Positions 32,000 through 39,771 of a stretch of DNA of 42,857 nucleotides are shown here, one piece after another. The translations under genes were made by a program, and so were the position numbers. How positions within the stretch are numbered: position 1 is the stretch's first letter; every line of letters starts with the position of its first letter. This stretch comes from an uncultured Eubacteriales bacterium (GTDB lineage: Bacteria > Bacillota > Clostridia > Christensenellales > Aristaeellaceae): positions 1 to 42,857 of the forward strand of contig ONHI01000010.1 in NCBI GenBank assembly GCA_900317565.1, written 5' to 3'. The notes under the pieces were generated by a model. That model was not told where the DNA came from, ran no database searches, and worked only from the letters and a program-made list of their open reading frames with translations.

Positions 32000-32389
32000 T
32001 TACTGCTCGATCGTCGCGTCGGCAGCCGTGTACTCTTCCAGGGAATTCGCCCTGACCTGGATGCAGATGTAGCTGATCGCGGAATCCGCCGCCGCGGAGA
32101 TGTAGCTGATCGCGGAATCCGCCGCCGCGGAGAACTGCCGGCGGGTCTCCGGCGCGATGCGCAGCCAGTCGCCCGCGTTCAGCGCAACGGTTTCGCTGTC
32201 CAGAACGGCCTGGCCCCTGCCGGAGAGGATCATATAGATCTCCTCGTTCTTGTGATGGTAGTGGACAAAGGGGACACCCGCGCCGGCGGGCAGGTTGTTG
32301 ACGCTGATCTCCGCGCCGGTCAGGCCCAGCTGATGGTGAAGCTCCGTGCGTGCGTCCTGGCCAACGCTGATCTTGGTGTAATTCTTCAT
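32000..32389 (-). CDS. Cupin domain protein with an internal duplication
   Basis: This 129-residue single-cupin protein has motif 1 around VPFVHYHHKNEEIYMILSG (metal-type His residues) and a later GDWLRIAPETRRQFSA. An exact 33-bp duplication inserts a second SAAADSAISYI before the last strand, which must disturb the barrel or loop. The second ATG (32389) is 8 bp after GGAGG and is preferred to 32395. The Rrf2 regulator is encoded just upstream, and inverted repeats flank the cupin promoter. Function is likely sugar or small-molecule related; unknown. Confidence 0.85.
   Translation of the reverse strand: MKNYTKISVGQDARTELHHQLGLTGAEISVNNLPAGAGVPFVHYHHKNEEIYMILSGRGQAVLDSETVALNAGDWLRIAPETRRQFSAAADSAISYISAAADSAISYICIQVRANSLEEYTAADATIEQ
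32068..32133. repeat. Perfect 33-bp tandem duplication inside the cupin gene
   Basis: Two adjacent identical 33-bp units (32068-32100, 32101-32133) keep the frame and add 11 residues. The perfect identity means it is recent. Confidence 0.95.
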
Positions 32390-32434
32390 TTTCATGCCCT
32401 CCAGTATCGTTGTAATCTTCTTTGATACATCTAT

Positions 32435-32463
32435 ATTATAGAAGGCATGCGTCGTAATGTCAA
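32435..32463 (-). promoter_or_regulatory. Cupin promoter with likely Rrf2 operators
   Basis: Minus-strand TTGACA (32458-32463), 17 bp, TATAAT (32435-32440). GTAATG-5-CATTAC (32454-32470) covers the -35, and an 11-bp inverted pair, ATCGTTGTAAT (32406-32416) and ATTACAACGAT (32466-32476), brackets the whole promoter. Confidence 0.75.
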
Positions 32464-32479
32464 GCATTACAACGATATT

Positions 32480-32914
32480 TTACAATTCCAGCAGCCGGTT
32501 CGCGTCCTCCATGATTTCACTGAGCGTCATGGCGCGCATTTTTTCCTCCATGGCGGTCTGGATCTCCTGAAGGCGGCTGTCCATGATGGCGTGGATGTTC
32601 CGCCCCACGGGGCAGAGCTGGTTCGGGTTCTCATGAAAGTGGAACAGAACGCCGTTGTCCACGCTCTCCACGGCGTTGTAGACATCCAGCAGGGTGATCT
32701 CATCCAGCGGCCTGGCAATATCCGCGCCGCCGCTGCCGCGCTTCACTTCGACGATGCCCGCCTTTTTCAGCTGCTGCAACAGCCTGCGGATCACCACGGG
32801 ATTGACGTTGACACTCGACGCGATGAACTCACTGGTGACCTTGTGCGTATCCTTAAAGGCCTCAATGCATATGATCATATGCACCGCGATGGTGAATCTG
32901 CTGGAAATCTGCAT
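32480..32914 (-). CDS. Rrf2 family transcriptional regulator
   Basis: This 144-residue protein opens MQISSRFTIAVHMI with a winged helix-turn-helix (SEFIASSVNVNPVVIRRLL, then GIVEVKRGSGG as the wing). It has one cysteine (NQLCPVG), so it lacks the three-Cys cluster of iron-sulfur IscR/NsrR types. It is closer to YwnA/BadM-like forms sensing organic signals. GGGGGAGG precedes the ATG by 6 bp. A consensus promoter with the palindrome GATACA-5-TGTATC lies directly upstream, implying autoregulation. The cupin downstream is the obvious target. Confidence 0.9.
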   Translation of the reverse strand: MQISSRFTIAVHMIICIEAFKDTHKVTSEFIASSVNVNPVVIRRLLQQLKKAGIVEVKRGSGGADIARPLDEITLLDVYNAVESVDNGVLFHFHENPNQLCPVGRNIHAIMDSRLQEIQTAMEEKMRAMTLSEIMEDANRLLEL

Positions 32915-32945
32915 TTCGACCCTCCCCCTGAATGTCGATACAGGA

Positions 32946-32974
32946 ATTGTATCACAACGGCCGCGGGCTGTCCA
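32946..32974 (-). promoter_or_regulatory. Rrf2 gene promoter with palindrome
   Basis: Minus-strand TGGACA (32969-32974), 17 bp, TACAAT (32946-32951), inside the end of the DUF2200 gene. GATACAGGAATTGTATC is palindromic over the -10. Confidence 0.65.
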
Positions 32975-33305
32975 GACTGGCAAATGTGACCTTTTCCATC
33001 GGCCACCCCTTTGCCAGCTCATCCACCAGCTTGTCCAGTTGGCGCAGTTTCTTCATGCGCGGGTCGGCGATGGTCTCCACCTGAATGCCGCACACCTTGC
33101 CGGTGATGAATTCGGCTCGGGGATTCCATTCCGGCGCGCCGTCGATGAACGCGCCGTAGCTGACGTTGCTGATGGCTTCAACGGTCGGGTAGCCCGTCAG
33201 CCATGTGATGATTCTGTCCACCTCATCCTTTGTTCGGCCCTTGCGCTCGGCCTTCTGCACCAGACAGGCATACACCTTTGAAAACGGCATGTCAAATACG
33301 TTCAT
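32952..33305 (-). CDS. DUF2200 family protein
   Basis: This 117-residue protein has the family marks KAERKGRTKDEVDRIITWLTGY (split at Y39) and KVCGIQVETIADPRMKKLRQLDKLVDELAKG. The function of DUF2200 is unknown. The start overlaps the previous gene's stop by 4 bp, in a minus-strand run with DUF1801 and YdeI-like genes. Confidence 0.9.
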   Translation of the reverse strand: MNVFDMPFSKVYACLVQKAERKGRTKDEVDRIITWLTGYPTVEAISNVSYGAFIDGAPEWNPRAEFITGKVCGIQVETIADPRMKKLRQLDKLVDELAKGWPMEKVTFASLDSPRPL

Positions 33306-33706
33306 TTTCGATACTCCTCATAGCACCACCGGGCGATTTCCCGGATCAGCGTCTCAGGCAGCGCACGATTCCAGGGAATGCGGATGGTGCCCTTGCTCAC
33401 ATCGAAATCCTTGAGCGCTTCCGCGAACACCCTGGTCGCCTCGTCGCCCGGGTACAGGCCAAGATGCTTCTTCGACGCAGCGAAGTGGATGAGGTTCCTG
33501 CCCTTCCAGAAGGTGGGCATAGACCAGGATATGCGCTCTTCCGCTTCCGGGATGGCGGAATGGATTATGCCGCGCACCTCCCGCAGCCGGGGTTGAACGG
33601 CCTCATCCTGCATGGCAATGTATTCATCAATGGTTTGCGGTTTCATACAGTAATGATCCTGGCCCTGCCTGCTGAACTCCCGGCCGCATTTGGGACATTT
33701 CCACAT
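33302..33706 (-). CDS. Zinc-ribbon DUF1801 (YdhG-like) protein
   Basis: This 134-residue protein begins with a CxxC pair (CPKCGREFSRQGQDHYC) typical of a zinc ribbon, then a DUF1801 fold: LREVRGIIHSAIPEAEERISW, FWKGRNLIHFAASKKHLGLYPG. Roles of such YdhG/Fra-like proteins are poorly known. It is coupled (ATGA) to DUF2200 and follows the YdeI-like gene by 17 bp. Confidence 0.85.
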   Translation of the reverse strand: MWKCPKCGREFSRQGQDHYCMKPQTIDEYIAMQDEAVQPRLREVRGIIHSAIPEAEERISWSMPTFWKGRNLIHFAASKKHLGLYPGDEATRVFAEALKDFDVSKGTIRIPWNRALPETLIREIARWCYEEYRK

Positions 33707-33723
33707 GAAGAACGCCTCCCCGT

Positions 33724-34296
33724 TCAGTCATCGGGCAGCCGCCCGTAGTCGTTCCATTCGCCGAACATCCTGCCCCGCTTCGTCTCCTCGATCAGATGGG
33801 CCAGGGCCTTTTGATAGATCTCCGGGGCGCGGTTTTTGTAGAAGGCGACATTATACGCCCGCACCCGCTGGTACAGCGGTGGGAATGACCTGAACTTCGA
33901 CCATACGCGCGCCGCCTTCATGGCGGCTTCGACTTCCCTGTCCACGCGGAAGCTGCGCGGTCCCATCGCGGGCAGCACCGCGCGCCCGGCATCGGTCATC
34001 CTGCCCAGGCTTTCCAACCGTCGGACCCGCGCCTTGTTGAGCTCCGTCCACGGGCTGTTGCTCTTGCGTGGTGAAAAACGCTGCATCCGCTTTCCATCGA
34101 TCAGCTTCTGCACGCTGTCCACCCAGCCGAAGCACAGCGCCTCCTCCACTGCGTCGAGATAGTAGAAGGTCTCCGGGGCGCTCGGCCTGCCGCGCTTCAC
34201 CGCCACCCAGCACTCCGTCTCAGCAGATGCATGCGCCTCAAGCCACGCCCGGAATTCCCACCGATTTGCGACATTCAGTATGTTTTGCTCGTTCAT
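33724..34296 (-). CDS. YdeI/OmpD-associated family protein
   Basis: This 190-residue protein has an N-terminal YdeI/OmdA domain (EFRAWLEAHASAETECWVAV, YYLDAVEEALCFGWVDS), then FSPRKSNSPWTELNKARVRRL and a C-terminal helical part with KFRSFPPLYQR. The family is linked to envelope or peptide protection in some bacteria, but the role in Clostridia is unknown. It is on the minus strand, first of the YdeI - DUF1801 - DUF2200 group. Confidence 0.88.
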   Translation of the reverse strand: MNEQNILNVANRWEFRAWLEAHASAETECWVAVKRGRPSAPETFYYLDAVEEALCFGWVDSVQKLIDGKRMQRFSPRKSNSPWTELNKARVRRLESLGRMTDAGRAVLPAMGPRSFRVDREVEAAMKAARVWSKFRSFPPLYQRVRAYNVAFYKNRAPEIYQKALAHLIEETKRGRMFGEWNDYGRLPDD

Positions 34297-34317
34297 AGCC
34301 TTTATCCCAGGGTGCCG

Positions 34318-34731
34318 TCACAGCGCCATCACCAGCGTCCCTGCCCCGATCAGCAGGCAGCCCGCCAGCGATTTCAAGGTGAACTGCTCGTGCAGGAAGA
34401 TGAACGCCAGCGCCAGCGTGACGAGCACCGACAGCTTGTCGATGGGCACGACCTTCGAGACCTCGCCCAGCTGCAGCGCCCGATAGTAGCACAGCCACGA
34501 AGCGCCTGTAGCCAACCCTGACAGGATCAAAAACAGCCAGCTCCTCCGGCTGATGCCAGACAGCCCATCCTGGGCGTGGGTCAGGAACACCATACCCCAA
34601 GCCATGGCCACGACCACCATCGTCCGGATCGCCGTAGCCAGATTGGAATTGACGCCCTCAATGCCGATCTTCGCCAGTATCGACGTCAGCGCCGCAAACA
34701 CCGCGGACCCCATCGCAAACAGCCACCACAT
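34318..34731 (-). CDS. EamA-family transporter, single four-helix unit
   Basis: This 137-residue protein has four membrane segments and one EamA domain (half of the usual ten-helix DMT). It opens MWWLFAMGSAVFAALTSILAKIG. Half-size EamA proteins work as dimers. GTG at 34740 overlaps the preceding stop, but GGGGAG spacing favours ATG at 34731. The substrate is unknown. Confidence 0.87.
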   Translation of the reverse strand: MWWLFAMGSAVFAALTSILAKIGIEGVNSNLATAIRTMVVVAMAWGMVFLTHAQDGLSGISRRSWLFLILSGLATGASWLCYYRALQLGEVSKVVPIDKLSVLVTLALAFIFLHEQFTLKSLAGCLLIGAGTLVMAL

Positions 34732-34736
34732 CGCGC

Positions 34737-34940
34737 TCACTCTCCCCGTTGGCCGATCAGGCCGTATTGCCTGTTCAGCGCAAACAACTGATTGTAGAAC
34801 AGGCGGTTGCCCAGATACTGCCGATAGGTCGCTGATTTTTCCCTGCCCTGCGCCTTCAGCGACTCCATCTTCTGCCGCTCCGCTTCGGACTGCTCCAGCG
34901 CTGCCTTCAGCATGGCCTCAAAGGCCTCAATGCGTTCCAT
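34737..34940 (-). CDS. Small hypothetical helical protein
   Basis: This 67-residue protein has a charged N-terminal coiled coil (FEAMLKAALEQSEAERQKMESLKAQG) and an aromatic-basic second half (TYRQYLGNRLFYNQLFALNRQYGL). It is coupled to the EamA gene and resembles small DUF proteins common in Clostridia, but I do not recognise it for sure. Confidence 0.7.
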   Translation of the reverse strand: MERIEAFEAMLKAALEQSEAERQKMESLKAQGREKSATYRQYLGNRLFYNQLFALNRQYGLIGQRGE

Positions 34941-34968
34941 GATATCCGCACCTCTGTTTTATGGAGAT

Positions 34969-35514
34969 TCACTTTGCGGGTTCATATCCGATTTCACGGA
35001 TGATTGGGTCCAGACTGCTTAAGTCAACAAAATCCACACGCTTACCGTATGTATCGATCATCGCCCTGACTTCCGCAGTCTTCTTTTCTTCCGGCAGTCC
35101 TTTGGCCTTTCTGTACAACAGAGCCATCATCGTCCTGTGCTTCAGATTGAGACACGAGTAATCTATCCCGCCTCTCAAATGAAAGATGCTCGCGTGATTG
35201 CAGATATTCTCAGGAAGCTGTTTCTTCAGGCCGTTTCGAATGGTTTCTGTGTTTTCCCTGTCATTGGGGTCCGCCAGGCCAACTGTCGCAATTACGATCT
35301 TTTTGTTTTGAAGATCATGTATTCCGGATAAGGTCTTTTTCAGTCCCAGCACGCCTCCGGCATACAATGCGCCTATAAAGACGATGTTATCATAGACATC
35401 CAAATCCTTCAGGTCTTCGCAACTTCTGATTTCAGATCCCGTTCTTCCGGCAAGCGCCTCGGCATATCGTTTCGCGGTTCCATATTGTGAGCCGTAGACA
35501 ATGACTGTTCTCAT
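34969..35514 (-). CDS. Flavodoxin-domain protein (HemG-like)
   Basis: This 181-residue protein has a flavodoxin fold with FMN phosphate loop YGSQYGTAKRYAEAL at 8-22, the later loop VFIGALYAGGVLGLKKTL, and a helical C-terminus. The layout is that of flavodoxin_5/HemG-type proteins, which handle protoporphyrinogen or other redox partners. It may serve anaerobic redox metabolism. The ATG has no strong ribosome site. Confidence 0.85.
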   Translation of the reverse strand: MRTVIVYGSQYGTAKRYAEALAGRTGSEIRSCEDLKDLDVYDNIVFIGALYAGGVLGLKKTLSGIHDLQNKKIVIATVGLADPNDRENTETIRNGLKKQLPENICNHASIFHLRGGIDYSCLNLKHRTMMALLYRKAKGLPEEKKTAEVRAMIDTYGKRVDFVDLSSLDPIIREIGYEPAK

Positions 35515-35520
35515 AATTCT

Positions 35521-35634
35521 CTACTCTCTATCCTCAGTGCATCCATATGAGAGGGACGGGAAGCCTGTCCCATCGAATGTCAGCTTAAAGCTATCCGCCC
35601 TGTTCTCCCTGATCCATTTCCACAGCGGTTCATA
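35521..35634 (-). pseudogene. Remnant of a small protein gene
   Basis: The frame begins right after a TAA and codes YEPLWKWIRENRADSFKLTF, then a frame-degraded tail to a TAG. The opening resembles a small helical protein common in Clostridia, but only its first third survives and no start codon is in place. It is a decayed copy. Confidence 0.4.
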
Positions 35635-35700
35635 TTAACTTATTATAATCCTCCCGGCAAAGGTTGCCGCAATGTCAACAGCCCTTTCAAATCGGCGTCT

Positions 35701-36603
35701 TTAGTCCCATCCCTTTTGTCCCGTTGCCTGCCAGGCGTAATCCAGAAGTGCCGGAATGCTGAAGGGACACTCAAGTGCCGCGTCGCCCTCGGCGCGCACA
35801 GAGAGACTCTCACCCGAAGCATAGCGGATGAAGAGCGCGTAGTCGTCCCGATCGACATTATTCGCCCTGTAATAGCCGTTGAGACGAGGGATTTCTTCGC
35901 GGACGATCAGATCGGCCAGGCCTTTGACATACTCGTCACTCACGGCTTCGCGATAATCCATCACAATATAGGAATCACCCATGATGCGAAAACCCATCTG
36001 ATATCCGCCGGCATCGTTCCTTTCGATCATCCAGCTGTAGCGGCCGGATGCCCAATCCGAGTCCAGCCCATAGCTGCCGATGCCGTTGCTGAATACCAAG
36101 CTGAAGCTCCTGATCTCGCGGGAATCAATCGACTTCGGCGCCTCCTTCGAGAGATCCCGTATTTCCTTCTCGCCTGCCAGTCTTTCCTCACGGACGAAGC
36201 GAAACTGCCGGGACGGGCCGTCCAGTATCATCTCATAGGCCGTAAGACTTCCGTCCGCATTGACCGAAAGGTCCCCCATGAGCCCAAAATCGCCTGTCTT
36301 CGCCCTGATCGTCACCGAATAATCGGTCTTTTCCAAGTGGACCGGATATACGTCTGTCCAGGAACCCGTGCGGACGGTCATTTGATCCGCTTCGAATGCA
36401 AGCGTCGTATCGCTGTTCACGTCCAGCCAGCGCCCATTCAGTGCTTCAAGCTCCACGCCAAACACATCGAATGTCTCCGCTCCATACCCGAACCCCGCGT
36501 TTCCCTGCGCTCCGGCACCCATGCAAAGCGCTCCCGAGGCAAGCAGCACCGCACCCAGCATGGCAAGCGGCCTTGCCAACCGTGCGAGGCGATTCATATT
36601 CAT
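35701..36603 (-). CDS. Exported hypothetical protein
   Basis: This 300-residue protein has a signal peptide (about 1-32, MNRLARLARPLAMLGAVLLA then GAGAQG). The mature part is mostly beta: NGRWLDVNSDTTLAFEADQM (lipocalin-like or CpaB-like opening), SVTIRAKTGDFGLMGDLSVN, then a helical end. I do not recognise the family. The ATG has GGGGGG upstream. It starts 26 bp after the DUF2804 remnant. Confidence 0.75.
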   Translation of the reverse strand: MNMNRLARLARPLAMLGAVLLASGALCMGAGAQGNAGFGYGAETFDVFGVELEALNGRWLDVNSDTTLAFEADQMTVRTGSWTDVYPVHLEKTDYSVTIRAKTGDFGLMGDLSVNADGSLTAYEMILDGPSRQFRFVREERLAGEKEIRDLSKEAPKSIDSREIRSFSLVFSNGIGSYGLDSDWASGRYSWMIERNDAGGYQMGFRIMGDSYIVMDYREAVSDEYVKGLADLIVREEIPRLNGYYRANNVDRDDYALFIRYASGESLSVRAEGDAALECPFSIPALLDYAWQATGQKGWD

Positions 36604-36629
36604 CTGCGATTCCCCCCCTCTTTCATCGC

Positions 36630-37652
36630 TCAATACCGGTTGTGCACCTTCTCCGCGAAGCAGAGAACGTCTCTGATCTCAATCGGTGTGCCGTCGTCCA
36701 GGATCGCCCGACCGCTCATCCGGCCGAACACCTGGTGCTGGTCCGACACCAGCAGCTTGAAGTCGATCTTTGCCGCCCGATCCAGGATGGGCTTGAATTC
36801 CATCTCGAACCGCCCGTCCGAGGAGGAGAAGGTCCAGAGGTCCATATATCCGCTCTCGGGAATGTGGAAGGTCACGTCGTCCAGCTTGTGGGCCACACCG
36901 TTGTAGAACAGCACGTTCTCCGTGGCTGCCTTGGTGTTGCCGAAACCATAGCCGATGTTGAAGCCGAAGGCGTTGCCGCCGATGTCCGCGTTGCCGGAGC
37001 CCCAGTACCAGGTGTTGTCATAGGTCTACACGCCCCGGACCCAGTCCAGCGTGCCAAAGTCCGTCGCGGGGTCGAAGGTATAGCGAACGCCGTCATACTC
37101 CATCCAACCGGAGGCCCGCATGCAGTTGATCTTCTGGTTATAGTAGAAGTGTTTCTCCTTGTCCCAGGGCGTGGCGATGACCATGCTGTCCATGTCTGGC
37201 TGGGCAAGCGCGATGTCACAGTCGAAGGGCTTGTCCTTCCAAAACTTCTCGAAATGGCAGGTGATGCGCCGCACGCCGTCCTTCACTGAAAACCGCATCT
37301 GCAGACGCTTGTCCCCGTAGGTGGTGTCTCCCGACGACGAATCCGGCGGCAGCTTCAGCCTGCCCATTGGGAAAAGGTTCAGCACTGTTTCGGTGTGCTC
37401 CCAGGGCTTCTCACCGAGGCCCAGCAGCGACACCGACTGCAGGCCGATGTAGCCGTCGTCCGAGATGGTGAACGCCCCGGCGAAGTCCCGCCCCACAATC
37501 AGGTAGTAGTCCCATTCCTTGATCCGCCACCCGGGCGCCTTGATCTGACTGCGATCATATTTCTGCACAAGGCGCCTCGACCAGCCGGGGTCCACAAGGT
37601 TGCCCCGACCGTCCAGCAGTGCCTGCATCCGGGTTACTTCATGATTGCGCAT
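36630..37652 (-). pseudogene. DUF2804 family gene broken by an amber codon
   Basis: The full frame (37652 to 36630) is about 340 codons and reads as one DUF2804 protein: QALLDGRGNLVDPGWSRRLV, GFNIGYGFGNTKAATEN, FYNGVAHKLDDVTFHIPE, FSSSDGRFEMEFKPILDR. A TAG at 37026-37028 sits between RGV and TYDNTWYWGSG, where relatives carry Trp, so TGG to TAG is the likely change. The 5' part codes 208 residues; the 3' part has no good start. GAGGGGG precedes the ATG. Confidence 0.85.
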
Positions 37653-37657
37653 ATTGT

Positions 37658-38146
37658 TTACCCCCTCTGCCGTCCGTCCCGAATCTCCTTCGCATGGGCC
37701 AAGTGGATTCCGATGTGGCCGATCCCGAGGATAAACGTCGAGACAATCATCGGGATGTTCCGCCCGTAGATGCCCAGCAGGAAGAATGCCGCGACCGGCA
37801 GCGTCGCCCCGGCCACCGGGATTCCCACAAGGCCGCTGTAAAAATCAGCCATGGTCTTTTTGCTCCGGAAATACCGGATCCAGAAGACCTCATACAGGAT
37901 CATGAGGATGAAAGAAACCACCAGCCACACGGACCAGACCGTCCTGGGACGCAGGTTGAAGTCCGCGAAGATGAGCGCAACGGTGCTGACGAGCACTTCG
38001 CCCGTCCTTTCAAACGCCAGAAGTACTTTGCTCTCGTTCGCGACGTATCGGTCGTAATCCCGGGGCTTGTTCCTGGTCCACATCAGATTCGGCGCCATCA
38101 GCATGACCAGATAGATGAGTCCAACATATGAAAAACCAAAGCGCAT
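37658..38146 (-). CDS. Hypothetical membrane protein
   Basis: This 162-residue protein has four or five membrane segments (SYVGLIYLVMLM, SVWLVVSFILMILYEV, GIPVAGATLPVAAFFLLG, IPMIVSTFILGIGHIGIHL). Charged loops include a KPRDYDRYVANESK stretch. No family recognised. The GGGGAGG site is 9 bp before the ATG and the gene follows yaiI directly. Confidence 0.78.
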   Translation of the reverse strand: MRFGFSYVGLIYLVMLMAPNLMWTRNKPRDYDRYVANESKVLLAFERTGEVLVSTVALIFADFNLRPRTVWSVWLVVSFILMILYEVFWIRYFRSKKTMADFYSGLVGIPVAGATLPVAAFFLLGIYGRNIPMIVSTFILGIGHIGIHLAHAKEIRDGRQRG

Positions 38147-38150
38147 TCTG

Positions 38151-38600
38151 TCATGCCTCCCCGTTGACCACCTGTAAAAGCCTTCGGAAGCTCTCCTCAA
38201 ACCGCCGGTCATCCTCGTCGGTCCGCTTGGCTGGTCCTTTCAGGTGGTTCTTGCTCTTGTGCCGTGCAACCTTCGCCATATGGCGCTCCATCAATAAGCC
38301 ATCTATATTCTCATCCGTGTACCATCGTCCGCTCTGATGGATGGCTTTCGCGCCCTTCCCCAGCGCCAACGCCGCAATGCCGTAATCCTGCGTAACCACG
38401 ATGTCTCCCCGCTGACAGAGATTGATCAGCGCGATGTCCACTGCTTCCGCCCCAGCACCAATTACACGGATTTCGCTATAATCCGAGTTTAGCACATGGT
38501 TCGTGTCGCACAGCAGCACCACGGGGATGCCGTGCTCCTTTGCCACCTGTTCGGCGATTCGCGTCACCGGGCAGGCATCCGCATCAACGTAGATCTTCAT
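38151..38600 (-). CDS. YaiI/YqxD (DUF188) family protein
   Basis: This 149-residue PIN-like protein opens MKIYVDADACPVTRIAEQVA and has GDIVVTQDYGIAALAL with conserved acidic residues, and LLMERHMAKVARHKSK near the end. Function unknown, possibly a nuclease-like fold. It overlaps the upstream small gene by 4 bp (ATGA). Confidence 0.92.
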   Translation of the reverse strand: MKIYVDADACPVTRIAEQVAKEHGIPVVLLCDTNHVLNSDYSEIRVIGAGAEAVDIALINLCQRGDIVVTQDYGIAALALGKGAKAIHQSGRWYTDENIDGLLMERHMAKVARHKSKNHLKGPAKRTDEDDRRFEESFRRLLQVVNGEA

Positions 38601-38764
38601 AGGATTTCATACTGCAGGAACTCATACTTCAGCTTCGTCCCCTCGTCGATCTCCTCCGGCAGCAGCGCCCGGGCAACGAGAAGAGGTTCTTCTTCTTTAT
38701 CAGTTCTGTTCAACCAGGCATAGTCCCCATCAATGCGAGCGACAATGTAATACTTTGTCTCCAT
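38597..38764 (-). CDS. Small (55-residue) DUF3006-like protein
   Basis: A short frame codes METKYYIVARIDGDYAWLNR, an acidic run DKEEE, then VARALLPEEIDEGTKLKYEF. The layout (short beta protein with an LPEEIDEG-type turn) is like DUF3006. It ends ATGA into yaiI, which supports it being real. AAGGG is 8 bp upstream. Confidence 0.65.
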   Translation of the reverse strand: METKYYIVARIDGDYAWLNRTDKEEEPLLVARALLPEEIDEGTKLKYEFLQYEIL

Positions 38765-38809
38765 ACTTCATTCCCTTCGCTTTCCTTGCGTCTGTTCTCT
38801 ATGTGCAAA

Positions 38810-39277
38810 CTATTTATTGACTCTTATGCTGTGCAGCGCTCGGATGGCATCCACTGCATGCTGGCCCCAGTGATTGTCTACGCCGAATTTCCAATCCCAA
38901 ATGGCGTTATTCTTTCTGCCAGCCTCATATTCCCTTATTCCTGTGCGCAGATCATCATAGATATCCTGCAGGTCGTCGCGCAAATCCCCGCATACCGGTT
39001 CTTCAAATTCAAACGGATCGAACACTTCCCAATAGTCACTACGGCATTTGATAACAGGCTGTGGGATAGCGTTCTTTTTCCTTGAGATTGAATCATCGTC
39101 AGGCTCAATCTCCGGAAGTCTCATGGCGCCGACATACAGTTCCATGAGCAGGGCGAGCCATTCCTCCGCATTCTCCGCGGAAACTTCCTTTGTGTTGACA
39201 GCATCGCAAAAACGCATGGATAAGCAATAAATGCTATGCGCCGCACCATCAATGGTTGTCATCTCATGCTGTTCCAT
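38810..39277 (-). CDS. DUF5063 family protein
   Basis: This 155-residue acidic helical protein has the family marks DYWEVFDPFEF, CGDLRDDLQDIYDDLRTG and NHWGQHAVDAIRALH. The role is unknown. The ATG follows an AAAGG site. Confidence 0.85.
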   Translation of the reverse strand: MEQHEMTTIDGAAHSIYCLSMRFCDAVNTKEVSAENAEEWLALLMELYVGAMRLPEIEPDDDSISRKKNAIPQPVIKCRSDYWEVFDPFEFEEPVCGDLRDDLQDIYDDLRTGIREYEAGRKNNAIWDWKFGVDNHWGQHAVDAIRALHSIRVNK

Positions 39278-39302
39278 CTTTGCGCCTTTCTCGTATAGAA
39301 TC

Positions 39303-39593
39303 TTATCGATACAACCAATACGCCCCCACTGCCAGCACCACAACCTGCATCACCAGCGACACAGAGAAAAACACCTTGAAATACCAGTGCTGCGTCTTGT
39401 GATGGAACACCTTCATCCCCAGCACGCCGCCCAGTCCTCCGAAGCAAGCTGTCACCAGGAACAGCCGTTTCTCAGGCACACGCCACTTCCCTTGGCGGGC
39501 ACAGCGCTTGTCGTGTCCCATCAGTGCAAAGGAGGCGATGTTCATTATTGCTATGATGGCCAGAGCCACGAGAATAATCATTTTCTTATCCAT
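39303..39593 (-). CDS. DUF1294 membrane protein
   Basis: This 96-residue protein has an N-terminal membrane helix, the DUF1294 core GHDKRCARQGKWRVPEKRL, then GGLGGVLGMKVFHHKTQH and a last helix. Function unknown. The -10 TATAAT lies only 6 bp before the ATG, so the mRNA may be leaderless; an ATG at 39581 is the alternative start. Confidence 0.88.
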   Translation of the reverse strand: MDKKMIILVALAIIAIMNIASFALMGHDKRCARQGKWRVPEKRLFLVTACFGGLGGVLGMKVFHHKTQHWYFKVFFSVSLVMQVVVLAVGAYWLYR

Positions 39594-39599
39594 AATAAC

Positions 39600-39605
39600 A
39601 TTATA
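39600..39605 (-). promoter_or_regulatory. Extended -10 promoter directly at the DUF1294 start
   Basis: Minus-strand TGGTATAAT with no good -35. Confidence 0.5.
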
Positions 39606-39635
39606 CCACATAATCAGGCAGTTGTATTGGCATTA

Positions 39636-39678
39636 TTTTCACCAGCAAATCCAGTAATCGTGGATTATTCGGTGAAAA
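39636..39678. other. Two-level stem-loop in the intergenic region
   Basis: Outer stem TTTTCACC / GGTGAAAA and inner stem AATCCA / TGGATT. It may end the AAA remnant transcript. Confidence 0.45.
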
Positions 39679-39771
39679 CAGGCTGATTCTTCCATGTATG
39701 ACTTGGGACGGATCGTCCTGATCCGCCCCTATGCCCCATTCTGTCTTATCGTCAGTCATGCCTGTTACCCT

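Noticed and set aside
35640-35680. Promoter TTGACA followed by TATAAT before the small gene remnant
   Set aside because: The boxes are 25 bp apart, too far for a functional sigma-A promoter.
30783-37028. Reassignment of TAG as a sense codon
   Set aside because: TAG ends nadD-yqeK, ABC-F and tetR at normal lengths, and no pyrrolysine or suppressor gene is in the window.
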